NCBI GenBank assembly: GCA_036015235.1
Contig: CP107926.1
Coordinates: 5,351,501-5,415,500 of the forward strand
From: Streptomyces sp. NBC_00433
Lineage (GTDB): Bacteria > Actinomycetota > Actinomycetes > Streptomycetales > Streptomycetaceae
DNA length: 64,000 bases
Direction: 5' to 3'
Below the pieces are notes generated by a model. The model did no database searches and was not told where the DNA came from. It saw nothing but the letters and a program-made list of their open reading frames with translations. Made by a program: the position numbers and the translations under genes. Positions 27,336 to 35,213 of the stretch are shown one piece after another. How positions within the stretch are numbered: position 1 is the stretch's first letter; each line of letters opens with the position of its first letter.

Positions 27336-27354
27336 GAGCGGGGTGGAACTGAGG

Positions 27355-27429
27355 CGGTCCTGACGGGATTTGAACCCGCGGCCTCCACCTTGACAGGGTG
27401 GCGAGCACTCCAAACTGCTCCACAGGACC
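27355..27429 (-). tRNA. tRNA-Asp (anticodon GTC), copy 1
   Basis: 75-nt cloverleaf on the minus strand: acceptor GGTCCTG/CAGGACC, anticodon loop CTGTCAA in a CCACC/GGTGG stem, T-loop TTCAAAT, discriminator G. CCA is not encoded. Identical to the copy at 32037-32111. Confidence 0.97.
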
Positions 27430-27511
27430 TTGCTGCGAGACAGACTGTACAGCAGGTCAGGGGGTGCGGTCGAACTCGATCGCGAGGAGGGGCGGGGGGC
27501 GGGGGAGGCGG

Positions 27512-30500
27512 TCAGGCCCAGGCCTCGTCCAGGGCCTTGAAGACGCGTTTGTCGGAGACCGGGTAGGCCGTGCCCAGTGCGTGGGCGAAGTAGCTGACCC
27601 GCAGCTCCTCGATCATCCAGCGGATCTCGCGCACCGCGGCGGGCACGGGCCGGCCGGGGGGCAGGGAGGCCAGCAGCTGGGCGTACTCCGCCTGGATCTC
27701 GCGGATCTTCTCCATCCGCGTGGCGTCCCGCTGCGCCCCCGTCGGCATCTGCTGGAGGCGGCGGTCGGCGGCGACCAGGTAGCGCATCAGGTCGGGCAGG
27801 CGCTTGAGGCCCGCCTCCGTCACGAAACCCGGGTGGACGAGGGCGGCCAGCTGCTCCTTGACGTCCTGCAGGTTCGCCACGAGCACCAGCGACTTCGTGT
27901 CCTTCAGGCGCCGCTCGCAGGAGTGCCAGGCTGCGAGCACCTGCTGGACCCGCTGGACGCTGCGGCCGGTCAGCTCGACCAGATCGGCCCGCACCGCGTC
28001 GTAGAGCTTGCGGTAGGCCTCCTCGTCCCACGCGGGGCCGCCGTGCGCGGCGATCAGGCGGTCGGCCGCGGCGGTGGCGCAGTCCTCGAACAGCGCCTGC
28101 ACGCTGCCGTGCGGATTGCGCGACAGGGCCAGCTTCTGCTGGTTGGACATCTGGTCGGCGACGAATTTGGCCGGGTTCACCGGCACGTTCAGCAGGATCA
28201 GCCGGCGGGTGCCGCGCCACATCGCCTCGGCCTGCTCGGCCTCGGTGTCGAAGAGCCGCACCGCCACCGACGCGCCCTCGTCGACCAGCGCCGGGTACGC
28301 CTTGACCGGCTGCCCGGACCGCCGGGCCTCGAAGGTCCGCGGCAGCGCGCCGATCGTCCAGTCCTTCAGGCCCGTGCGCTGCTCGACGCTCGCCAGCGCG
28401 GGGTCCGAGACGCGCTCGAAGGCCTTCGTGATGGCCTCCCGCGTCTTCGGCTTGAGCCGCAGCTTCAGCGCGTCGAGGTCCTTGTCCTCGGCGATGGTCC
28501 TCCGCCGCTCGTCGGTCACCCGGAAGGTGACCTTGAGGTGGTCGGGCACCTTGGCCAGGTCGAAGTCCTCCGCGGTGACCGGCACCCCGACCATCCGCTG
28601 CAACTCCCGTGCCAGCACCAGCGGCAGGGGGTCGGGGCCGGCCACGGCCCGGTCCAGGAAGGCCTTCGCGTAATTCGGCGCGGGCACGTAGTGCCGCCGG
28701 ATCGGCTTCGGCAGCGAGCGGATCAGCTCGGTGACGACCTGCTCGCGCAGGCCCGGGATCTGCCAGTCGAAGCCGTCGGGCACCGCCTGGTTGAGCACCT
28801 GGAGCGGGACGTGCACGGTCACGCCGTCCGCGTCGGCGCCCGGCTCGAACTGGTACGTGACGCGGAATTTCAGCGCGCCCTGTCGCCAGGAGTCGGGGTA
28901 GTCGGCCTTGGTGACCGCCTCCGCGCCCTCGTTGATCAGCATGGAGTGCTCGAAGCTGAGCAACTCGGGGTCCTCGCGCCGCCGCTGCTTCCACCACGAG
29001 TCGAAGTGCGCGCCGGAGACGATCTCCTCCGGCAGTTTGCGGTCGTAGAAGTCGTAGAGCGTCTCGTCGTCGACCAGGATGTCCCGCCGCCTGGCGCGGT
29101 GCTCCAACTCCTCGACCTCGCCGAGCAGTTTGCGGTTGTCGTGGAAGAACTGGTGGTGGGTGCGCCAGTCGCCCTCGACCAGGGCATTGCGGATGAACAG
29201 CTCGCGGGAGACCTCGGGGTCGATCCGCCCGTAGTTGACCTTGCGCTGGGCGATCAGCGGGACACCGTAGAGGGTCACCTTCTCGTACGCCATCACCGCC
29301 GCCTGGTCCTTCTCCCAGTGCGGCTCGCTGTAGGTGCGCTTGACCAGGTGCTGGGCCAGCGGCTCGACCCACTCCGGCTCGATCTTCGCGTTGACCCGCG
29401 CCCACAGCCGGGAGGTCTCCACCAGCTCGGCCGACATGATCCAGCGCGGCGGCTTCTTGAACAGCGCGGAGCCCGGGAAGATCGCGAATTTGGCGCTGCG
29501 GGCGCCCAGATACTCGTTCTTGTCGGTGTCCTTCAGGCCCAGGTGCGACAGCAGGCCCGCGAGCAGCGACTGGTGGACCCGTACCGGATCGGCCGCGTCG
29601 TCCTCGGACTTCGGCTCGTTCACGGTGATGCCCAGCGACTTCGCGACCGACCGCAACTGGCTGTAGATGTCCTGCCACTCGCGGATGCGCAGGTAGTTCA
29701 GGAACTCGGACCGGCACATCCGGCGGAAGGCCGAGGACGACAGGTCCTTCTGGCGGCCCCTGACGTACGTCCACAGGTGCAGGAAGGCCAGGAAGTCGCT
29801 GCTCTCGTCCCGGAAGCGGGCGTGCTGCTGGTCGGCCTGCTGCTGCTTGTCCGAGGGCCGCTCGCGCGGGTCCTGGATGGACAGCGCCGCCGCGATGACC
29901 ATCACCTCGCGCACGCAGCCGTTGCGCTCCGCCTCCAGCACCATGCGGGCCAGCCGCGGGTCGACCGGGAGCTGCGCGAGCTTGCGGCCGGTCTGCGTCA
30001 GCCGCTTGCGCGGGTCCTTCTCCTTCGGGTCCAGTGCGCCCAGCTCCTCCAGGAGCTGGACACCGTCCTTGATGTTGCGGCTGTCCGGCGGGTCGATGAA
30101 GGGGAAGCGCGCGATGTCCCCGAGCCCGGCCGCGGTCATCTGCAGGATCACCGACGCCAGGTTCGTCCGCAGGATCTCCGGGTCGGTGAACTCCGGCCGG
30201 GACAGGAAGTCGTCCTCGTCGTAGAGCCGGATGCAGATGCCGTCCGACGTACGCCCGCAGCGCCCCTTGCGCTGGTTCGCACTGGCCTGGCTGACCGGCT
30301 CGATCGGCAGCCGCTGCACCTTCGTCCGGTGGCTGTAGCGGGAGATGCGGGCGGTGCCCGGGTCGATGACGTACCGGATGCCCGGGACGGTGAGCGAGGT
30401 CTCCGCCACGTTGGTGGCCAGCACGATCCGGCGGCCCGCGTGCTGCTGGAAGACCCGGTGCTGCTCGGCCGACGACAACCGGGCGTAGAGCGGCAGCACT

Positions 30501-31468
30501 TCGGTGTGCCTGAGGTTCTTCTTCACCAGCGCGTCCGCGGTGTCCCGGATCTCCCGCTCGCCGGACAGGAACACCAGGATGTCGCCGGGACCCGCCGCCT
30601 GCAGCTCGTCCACCGCGTCGCAGATCGCGGTGATCTGGTCCCGGTCGCCGGAGAGGTCGGATTCGGCCTCGCCGCCCTCCTCCAGCAGCGGCCGGTAGCG
30701 GACCTCGACCGGATACGTGCGCCCGCTGACCTCCACGATCGGCGCGTCACCGAAATGCCGCGAGAAGCGCTCAGGGTCGATCGTCGCCGAGGTGATGATC
30801 ACCTTCAGGTCCGGGCGGCGGGGCAGCAGCTGCGCCAGGTAGCCCAGGATGAAGTCGATGTTCAGGCTGCGCTCGTGCGCCTCGTCGATGATGATCGTGT
30901 CGTACGCGAGCAGCTCGCGGTCCGTCTGGATCTCCGCGAGCATGATGCCGTCGGTCATCAGCTTGACCAGCGTCGAGTCCCCGACCTGGTCGGTGAACCG
31001 CACCTTCCAGCCGACCGCCTCGCCCAGCGGCGTCCGCAGCTCCTCCGCGACGCGCTCCGCGACCGTACGGGCCGCGATGCGGCGCGGCTGGGTGTGCCCG
31101 ATCAGGCCGCGCACCCCGCGGCCCAGCTCCAGGCAGATCTTCGGGATCTGCGTCGTCTTGCCCGAGCCGGTCTCGCCGGCGACGATCACGACCTGGTGGT
31201 CGCGGATCGCCGCCAGGATGTCGTCCTTCTTCCGGCTGACCGGCAGCGCCTCCGGATACGTGATCCGCGGCACGGCCGCGCCGCGGGCCGCTATGCGCTG
31301 CTCGCCCTTGCCGATCTCGGCGTCGATCTCCGCGAGCACCGCCGCGCGGGCCTCCGGCTTCCTGATGCGCCGGGCACCGTCGAGCCGCCGCCCCAGCCGC
31401 TGCTCGTCGCGCAGGGTGAGGGCGGGGAGGCGTTGGGCCAGTTCAGCGGTGGTCGCGTAAGTAGACAT
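27512..31468 (-). CDS. hrpA: ATP-dependent RNA helicase HrpA
   Basis: HrpA is a DEAH-box RNA helicase; in E. coli it is involved in mRNA processing and in resolving stalled or collided ribosomes. The product has 1318 residues from MSTYATTAELAQRLP, close to the E. coli length; the frame stays open to 31834 through repeat sequence and is not used. Motifs: GETGSGKTT (motif I) near residue 98, TQPRRIAARTVAERVAEEL (Ia), DEAH near 192, SATID (III), LSGEREIRDT, VLATNVAETSLTVPGIRYVI (V) and QRKGRCGR (VI). The long C-terminal half is the HA2/OB region and DUF3418 typical of HrpA. The first ATG has only a weak ribosome binding site. It stands alone between tRNA genes. Confidence 0.97.
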   Translation of the reverse strand: MSTYATTAELAQRLPALTLRDEQRLGRRLDGARRIRKPEARAAVLAEIDAEIGKGEQRIAARGAAVPRITYPEALPVSRKKDDILAAIRDHQVVIVAGETGSGKTTQIPKICLELGRGVRGLIGHTQPRRIAARTVAERVAEELRTPLGEAVGWKVRFTDQVGDSTLVKLMTDGIMLAEIQTDRELLAYDTIIIDEAHERSLNIDFILGYLAQLLPRRPDLKVIITSATIDPERFSRHFGDAPIVEVSGRTYPVEVRYRPLLEEGGEAESDLSGDRDQITAICDAVDELQAAGPGDILVFLSGEREIRDTADALVKKNLRHTEVLPLYARLSSAEQHRVFQQHAGRRIVLATNVAETSLTVPGIRYVIDPGTARISRYSHRTKVQRLPIEPVSQASANQRKGRCGRTSDGICIRLYDEDDFLSRPEFTDPEILRTNLASVILQMTAAGLGDIARFPFIDPPDSRNIKDGVQLLEELGALDPKEKDPRKRLTQTGRKLAQLPVDPRLARMVLEAERNGCVREVMVIAAALSIQDPRERPSDKQQQADQQHARFRDESSDFLAFLHLWTYVRGRQKDLSSSAFRRMCRSEFLNYLRIREWQDIYSQLRSVAKSLGITVNEPKSEDDAADPVRVHQSLLAGLLSHLGLKDTDKNEYLGARSAKFAIFPGSALFKKPPRWIMSAELVETSRLWARVNAKIEPEWVEPLAQHLVKRTYSEPHWEKDQAAVMAYEKVTLYGVPLIAQRKVNYGRIDPEVSRELFIRNALVEGDWRTHHQFFHDNRKLLGEVEELEHRARRRDILVDDETLYDFYDRKLPEEIVSGAHFDSWWKQRRREDPELLSFEHSMLINEGAEAVTKADYPDSWRQGALKFRVTYQFEPGADADGVTVHVPLQVLNQAVPDGFDWQIPGLREQVVTELIRSLPKPIRRHYVPAPNYAKAFLDRAVAGPDPLPLVLARELQRMVGVPVTAEDFDLAKVPDHLKVTFRVTDERRRTIAEDKDLDALKLRLKPKTREAITKAFERVSDPALASVEQRTGLKDWTIGALPRTFEARRSGQPVKAYPALVDEGASVAVRLFDTEAEQAEAMWRGTRRLILLNVPVNPAKFVADQMSNQQKLALSRNPHGSVQALFEDCATAAADRLIAAHGGPAWDEEAYRKLYDAVRADLVELTGRSVQRVQQVLAAWHSCERRLKDTKSLVLVANLQDVKEQLAALVHPGFVTEAGLKRLPDLMRYLVAADRRLQQMPTGAQRDATRMEKIREIQAEYAQLLASLPPGRPVPAAVREIRWMIEELRVSYFAHALGTAYPVSDKRVFKALDEAWA

Positions 31469-31917
31469 ACGCGACCCATGCTCGCACCTGCCGCCCGCGC
31501 CCGGCGACCCCATTTCCCGGGGGCGCCCCCCCGGACCTCCCTCGCCCCGCGCGCCTCCCCCGCGCGCGGGGGTCCGCTCCTCCCCCTGGGCCGGGGGTGG
31601 CTCTCCGCCGGCTGCGGTGGCTGGGTGATGCCCCTTCGGGAAGGGGGTGCCTGACAGGGGCGCGGGGAACTGCGCGCTCAGCCCCCACCGGCCGGTGGTC
31701 CGTCTTCGACAGGAAGAGCCCCTTCGGGTCGGTGACGACCCGCGCGCCGGTGGGGGTTGGCCGCTCCGTTCTCCCCCAGAGCTTCGCGTGGGGGTACCCC
31801 CACGCGCCCCTGGGGTGGTGGCGGTCGTCGGCACGTGACGGTGGGTGGGGGGCTGGGCGCGCCCGCGCGGCGCCAGCCGCAGCCTCGGGGACCTGAGGGG
31901 CGCCGCCCGCCGGAAAC
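31469..31917. repeat. Intergenic repeat region upstream of hrpA
   Basis: From about 31660 to 31815 there are modules of the dispersed repeat family: GGGGCGCGGGGAACTGCGCG, a GACCCG/CGGGTC segment and GCTCCGTTCTCCCCCAGAGC with GGGGGTACCCCCACGCGCCC. A GGGGTACCCC-type palindrome is within it. The first 120 bases next to hrpA are C/G-rich and presumably hold its promoter; no clear box is seen. No gene is supported. Confidence 0.7.
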
Positions 31918-31952
31918 GGCGTAGGCCCCGTCCGGGGGACGGGGCCTACGCC
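31918..31952 (-). terminator. Terminator of the tRNA-Asp/tRNA-Phe unit
   Basis: Perfect 16-bp inverted repeat with a 3-nt loop (arms 31918-31933 and 31937-31952), 7 bases beyond the tRNA-Phe 3' end on the minus strand. Confidence 0.85.
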
Positions 31953-31958
31953 GTGCGG

Positions 31959-32032
31959 TGGCTGGGGCCGGGGTCGAACCGGCGACCTACCGCTTTTCAG
32001 GCGGTCGCTCGTACCAACTGAGCTACCCAGCC
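31959..32032 (-). tRNA. tRNA-Phe (anticodon GAA)
   Basis: 74-nt cloverleaf on the minus strand: acceptor GGCTGGG/CCCAGCC, D-loop AGTTGGTAC, anticodon loop CTGAAAA in an ACCGC/GCGGT stem, T-loop TTCGACC, discriminator A. CCA is not encoded. It is 4 bases downstream of tRNA-Asp copy 2 and clearly cotranscribed. Confidence 0.97.
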
Positions 32033-32036
32033 GCAG

Positions 32037-32111
32037 CGGTCCTGACGGGATTTGAACCCGCGGCCTCCACCTTGACAGGGTGGCGAGCACTCCAAACTGC
32101 TCCACAGGACC
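32037..32111 (-). tRNA. tRNA-Asp (anticodon GTC), copy 2
   Basis: 75 nt identical to the copy at 27355-27429. It is the first gene of a tRNA-Asp - tRNA-Phe transcript that runs on the minus strand to the hairpin at 31918-31952. The identity extends a few bases into the 5' flank (CAAGGTCCTG). Confidence 0.97.
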
Positions 32112-32369
32112 TTGCTGTACTGCGTGTACTGCTTTGTGCGGGATAAGTCTGACACATGCTGCGCCATGCTCTCGCACTGGTTTTTGCGACGCTCCCGGTG
32201 ACTCGCCCTCCGTGACCGGTTGAGCACTGCCTGACAGGCCGTTGTCGCTGGATCAGCGTATCAGACCCCGAGACCCCTCCCCGGCGCGTGTCGTCGCACC
32301 GGTGACCCGGAGGGTCGCGGCCCGGCGCCGCCCCGGAGGAGGCGCCGCCGGCACAGGCGCCTGCGTCCG

Positions 32370-33245
32370 TCAGCCGGCGCGCAGCGCGTCCAGTACGGCT
32401 CCGAGCTGCGCCGTCGGCTCAGGGCCGAAGATGCGCAGGACCACCGTGTCCGCGCCCGCCGCTGCCAGGGCCTGGACGCGGGCGGCGGCGGTCGCGGGCG
32501 GGCCGGAGACGGTGAAGACGTCCTCCGGGGCGCGGCCGAGCCAGGCGCCCTGGTCCTCGGCCAGGGGGGCGAGGGTCGTCGCGACCTGGGCGGCGTCGTC
32601 GCTCACGCAGCTGTAGGCGTAGACGGTCAGGGTGTGGTCGGGGACCGGGCCGGCCTTGCGGATCAGGGTCAGGGCCCTCTCCAGGTCGTCCGGGCCGTTG
32701 CCCTCGGCGAGCAGGGTGCCGTCGGCGACGCGGCCGGACAGCTCCAGGGAGCGGGGACGGACCACGCCCGCGACCACGGGCGGCGGCTCGGTGGCGGGGT
32801 GGACCAACCGGACATCCTCCAGGTGCACTTCGCGGCCGTCCACGTCGACCTTCTCGCCGCGCAGCAGCGCGCGGACCGAGGTGACGGTCTCTTCGAGCAG
32901 TGCGAGCGGCGAGCGGGCGGCGACGCCGACGGAGGCCATCCACTCGGGCACCCCGTGCCCGATCCCGGCGACCAGCCGACCGGGGAACACCCGGGCCAGC
33001 GTGGCCAGTTCCATCGCCAGCAGGGCCGGGCTGCGCAGGGGCGCGGGCGCGATCCCGATGCCCACCCGTATCCGCTGCGTCGCCCCCAGCGCCACGGCGG
33101 CCGCCGAGATCCCGCCGTTCCACCCGAGGTCCTCGACCACCCACAGGTCGTCGACGCCGAGCGCCTCGACCTCCCGCGCGAAGGCCGGCAGCCCCTCGGG
33201 CGCCCAGTCGCGGTCGTACATCACGCCGATCCGTACGTTCGTCAT
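32370..33245 (-). CDS. LLM-class (luciferase-like) F420-dependent oxidoreductase
   Basis: The product has 291 residues with a TIM-barrel start VRIGVMYDRDWAPEGLPAFA, then GVDDLWVVEDLGWNGGISAAAV, GIGIAPAPLRSPALLAMELA, RLVAGIGHGVPEWMASVG and the phosphate-binding segment GRVADGTLLAEGNGPDDLE. This fits the bacterial luciferase-like family whose actinobacterial members mostly use F420. Substrate unknown. The ATG starts MTNVRIG. It lies on the same strand as the PBP gene, 119 bases away with a strong hairpin between them, so it is a separate unit. Confidence 0.9.
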   Translation of the reverse strand: MTNVRIGVMYDRDWAPEGLPAFAREVEALGVDDLWVVEDLGWNGGISAAAVALGATQRIRVGIGIAPAPLRSPALLAMELATLARVFPGRLVAGIGHGVPEWMASVGVAARSPLALLEETVTSVRALLRGEKVDVDGREVHLEDVRLVHPATEPPPVVAGVVRPRSLELSGRVADGTLLAEGNGPDDLERALTLIRKAGPVPDHTLTVYAYSCVSDDAAQVATTLAPLAEDQGAWLGRAPEDVFTVSGPPATAAARVQALAAAGADTVVLRIFGPEPTAQLGAVLDALRAG

Positions 33246-33317
33246 GCCCGGAACCTACGTGCCGTCCGCCGGGTGATCAACGCTCAGGGACCGGCCGCTC
33301 CAGGGCCGGGAGGGGCG

Positions 33318-33350
33318 GGCCCGGGGCGGCCCCCCGCGCCGCCCCGGGCC
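33318..33350 (-). terminator. Terminator of the penicillin-binding protein gene
   Basis: Perfect 13-bp inverted repeat (arms 33318-33330 and 33338-33350, 7-nt loop), 14 bases beyond the stop of the minus-strand gene. Confidence 0.75.
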
Positions 33351-33364
33351 GTACGCCTCCCGCC

Positions 33365-35026
33365 TCAGCCCGCGCGCAGCACCGCCGCCACGATCGGACC
33401 CGCCGACGTGTTGCCGTGGCCCGCGTCGTGGACGACGGCGGCCGCCGCGACGTGGCCCGCGTAGGCGGTGAACCAGCCGTTGGTGGTGTCCTGGCCCGAC
33501 ACCTCGGCGGAGCCGGTCTTCGCGCCCGAGTCCGGGCCGAAGCCGCGCATCACCGCGCTCGCCGTGCCGGTGGTGATGGCGCTGCGCATCATCTGGCGCA
33601 GGGCGGCGGAGGTCCCGCTGGAGAGGCCGGACGCCTTGGCGATCGGCTCCTGGACCAGGCTCCTGTCCACGATCAGCGGCTGGTGGAAGTCGCCGCTCGC
33701 GGCGGTCGCGGCGACGGAGGCCATGACGAGCGGGCTCATCTGCAACTCCCCCTGGCCGATCATCTCCGACGTCAGCTCGTCGGGAACGCTGGTGTCCGGC
33801 ATGCTCGGCTGGCCCTCGGCGGTCGGCGTGCCGACGTTCCACTCCTGGGTGAGGCCGAACTTCGCTGCGGTGTCCCGCAGCCCGTGGGGGCCGAGCGCGT
33901 CGGCGTGGTGGATGAAGCCGGTGTTGCAGGATTGCGCGAAGTCCCATCCGAGGGTGGCGTCCGCCTTGTGCAGGGTGGGCGTGTCGTTGTGGTACGTCCG
34001 GCCGTTGGCGATGTTGTCCTGGCTCAGGCAGCGCGCGGGGGAGGACGGCGTCATGCCGGAGTTCAGCAGCGCGGCCGCGGTGACGATCTTGAAGGTCGAG
34101 CCGGGCGCGGAGGCCTCCATCAGCGCGGTGTCCTCGCCGTCCGCCGGGCTGTAGGCGATGGCGAGGATCGCGCCGCTGCGGGTGTCGAGCGCGGTGACGC
34201 CCGCGCCGCTCTTCCCGGCCACGGCCTTCTCCGCCGCCGCCTGGAGCGTGGCGTCCAGCGTCGTCCTCAGCCGCACGCCGCTGCCTTTGCGCAGGACGTG
34301 CAGCGGCTGCCCGGTCGACCCGTCGGCCTTGCGGATCCACGTCCCGACCGAGGGTGTGCCGCCGCTGAGCTGCTTGCCGTAGCGCTCTCCCAGGTCGGCG
34401 ATGATGCGGGTCAGCGACGGGTAGGCCGCCCCGGTCAGCACGGTGTTCCCGCGGTCGGTGACCTCCAGGTCGGGCGCGTCCTCGGTGCTGGTCAGGAGGG
34501 TGTCGCCGTCGGAGAGCCCCGGGTAGAGCACGGACGGCGACCAGGCGACCGCGGGGTCGCCCGCGGCATTGCGGGCGACGGTGAGGGAGGAGCCGTACGT
34601 CCAGGTGGACGTCAGCGCCTGGTAGGTGATGTGCGCGGCGACCGTGAAGTGCTCGCCGCCCGACGTCGCGGCGCCCGGCGTGATCCGCACCGAGTCGATG
34701 TGCGCGCCGGTGGCGTAACTCGCCAGCGCGCCGGACGCGGTGGCCGGCGAGTCGGTCAGCGCGCCGGCCGCCGCGCTGTCCCCCGACGACCACGCGGCCA
34801 GGAAATCGGACGCGGCGGCGCTGATCTCCTTGCGGGTCAGGGGCTTGGCGGCGTCCGGGACGCCGCGCCCGGCCGCGGCAGCCTGGGTGCCCGTCCCGGG
34901 CGTGCTGCCGCCCTCCCCGCTGTCGAGGGCTGTGTAGATGTTGTACGCGCCGACAGCGGCGACGGCCACCATCGCGGTGAACACCCCGCCGACAATGCCG
35001 ATCTTGACTCTCCTGGCGACGGGCAT
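33365..35026 (-). CDS. Penicillin-binding transpeptidase with NTF2-like N-terminal domain
   Basis: The product has 553 residues. There is one membrane segment at residues 8-30 (VKIGIVGGVFTAMVAVAAVG), a Gly/Ala/Thr linker and an NTF2-like (MecA-N type) domain around residues 60-160. The transpeptidase domain carries all three active-site motifs: STFK (serine near 310) in APGSTFKIV, SCN near 365 and KTG near 503 in GAKTGSAEV. It is therefore a class B PBP able to cross-link peptidoglycan outside the membrane. The NTF2-like domain is shared with low-affinity PBPs such as MecA, but that does not prove resistance. It is divergent from the STAND gene. Confidence 0.93.
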   Translation of the reverse strand: MPVARRVKIGIVGGVFTAMVAVAAVGAYNIYTALDSGEGGSTPGTGTQAAAAGRGVPDAAKPLTRKEISAAASDFLAAWSSGDSAAAGALTDSPATASGALASYATGAHIDSVRITPGAATSGGEHFTVAAHITYQALTSTWTYGSSLTVARNAAGDPAVAWSPSVLYPGLSDGDTLLTSTEDAPDLEVTDRGNTVLTGAAYPSLTRIIADLGERYGKQLSGGTPSVGTWIRKADGSTGQPLHVLRKGSGVRLRTTLDATLQAAAEKAVAGKSGAGVTALDTRSGAILAIAYSPADGEDTALMEASAPGSTFKIVTAAALLNSGMTPSSPARCLSQDNIANGRTYHNDTPTLHKADATLGWDFAQSCNTGFIHHADALGPHGLRDTAAKFGLTQEWNVGTPTAEGQPSMPDTSVPDELTSEMIGQGELQMSPLVMASVAATAASGDFHQPLIVDRSLVQEPIAKASGLSSGTSAALRQMMRSAITTGTASAVMRGFGPDSGAKTGSAEVSGQDTTNGWFTAYAGHVAAAAVVHDAGHGNTSAGPIVAAVLRAG

Positions 35027-35213
35027 GGCCCAACTCCCCCCTGATGTGCTGACTTCGCCAGTCCAGCAGCGCCGGAATTGAATGACCGCCCCTTCCGTCA
35101 GGCGGATCTACGGTGATCCGGCTGGCAGAGAGCGACTTGCCGCACGCAACCGCCGGCCGTAGCGTGCGGGGCGGTGGCCGTCGGGGGGCGGGTTGGAAAG
35201 GGCGGGGGAGCAC

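Larger units (their letters stand above)
26612..27354. other. Long gene-free region between bldC and tRNA-Asp
   Basis: I see no gene in these 743 bases. They contain a 20-bp tandem repeat (26769-26808) bracketed by GGATCC-rich palindromes, a strong T-tailed terminator (26863-26898), then from about 27095 two degenerate copies of a unit with a GGCCCGT hairpin. The first copy ends in a tRNA-Asp 3' fragment and the second runs into the intact tRNA-Asp gene. Long frames on either strand here are low-complexity and without start signals. Confidence 0.6.

Noticed and set aside
26659-27423. Minus-strand frame of 254 codons between bldC and tRNA-Asp
   Set aside because: It crosses the tRNA gene, the terminator and repeats; low-complexity composition.
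27398-31654. 1418-codon plus-strand frame opposite hrpA
   Set aside because: Shadow of hrpA; Arg/Leu/Gln-rich composition is typical of antisense frames in GC-rich DNA.
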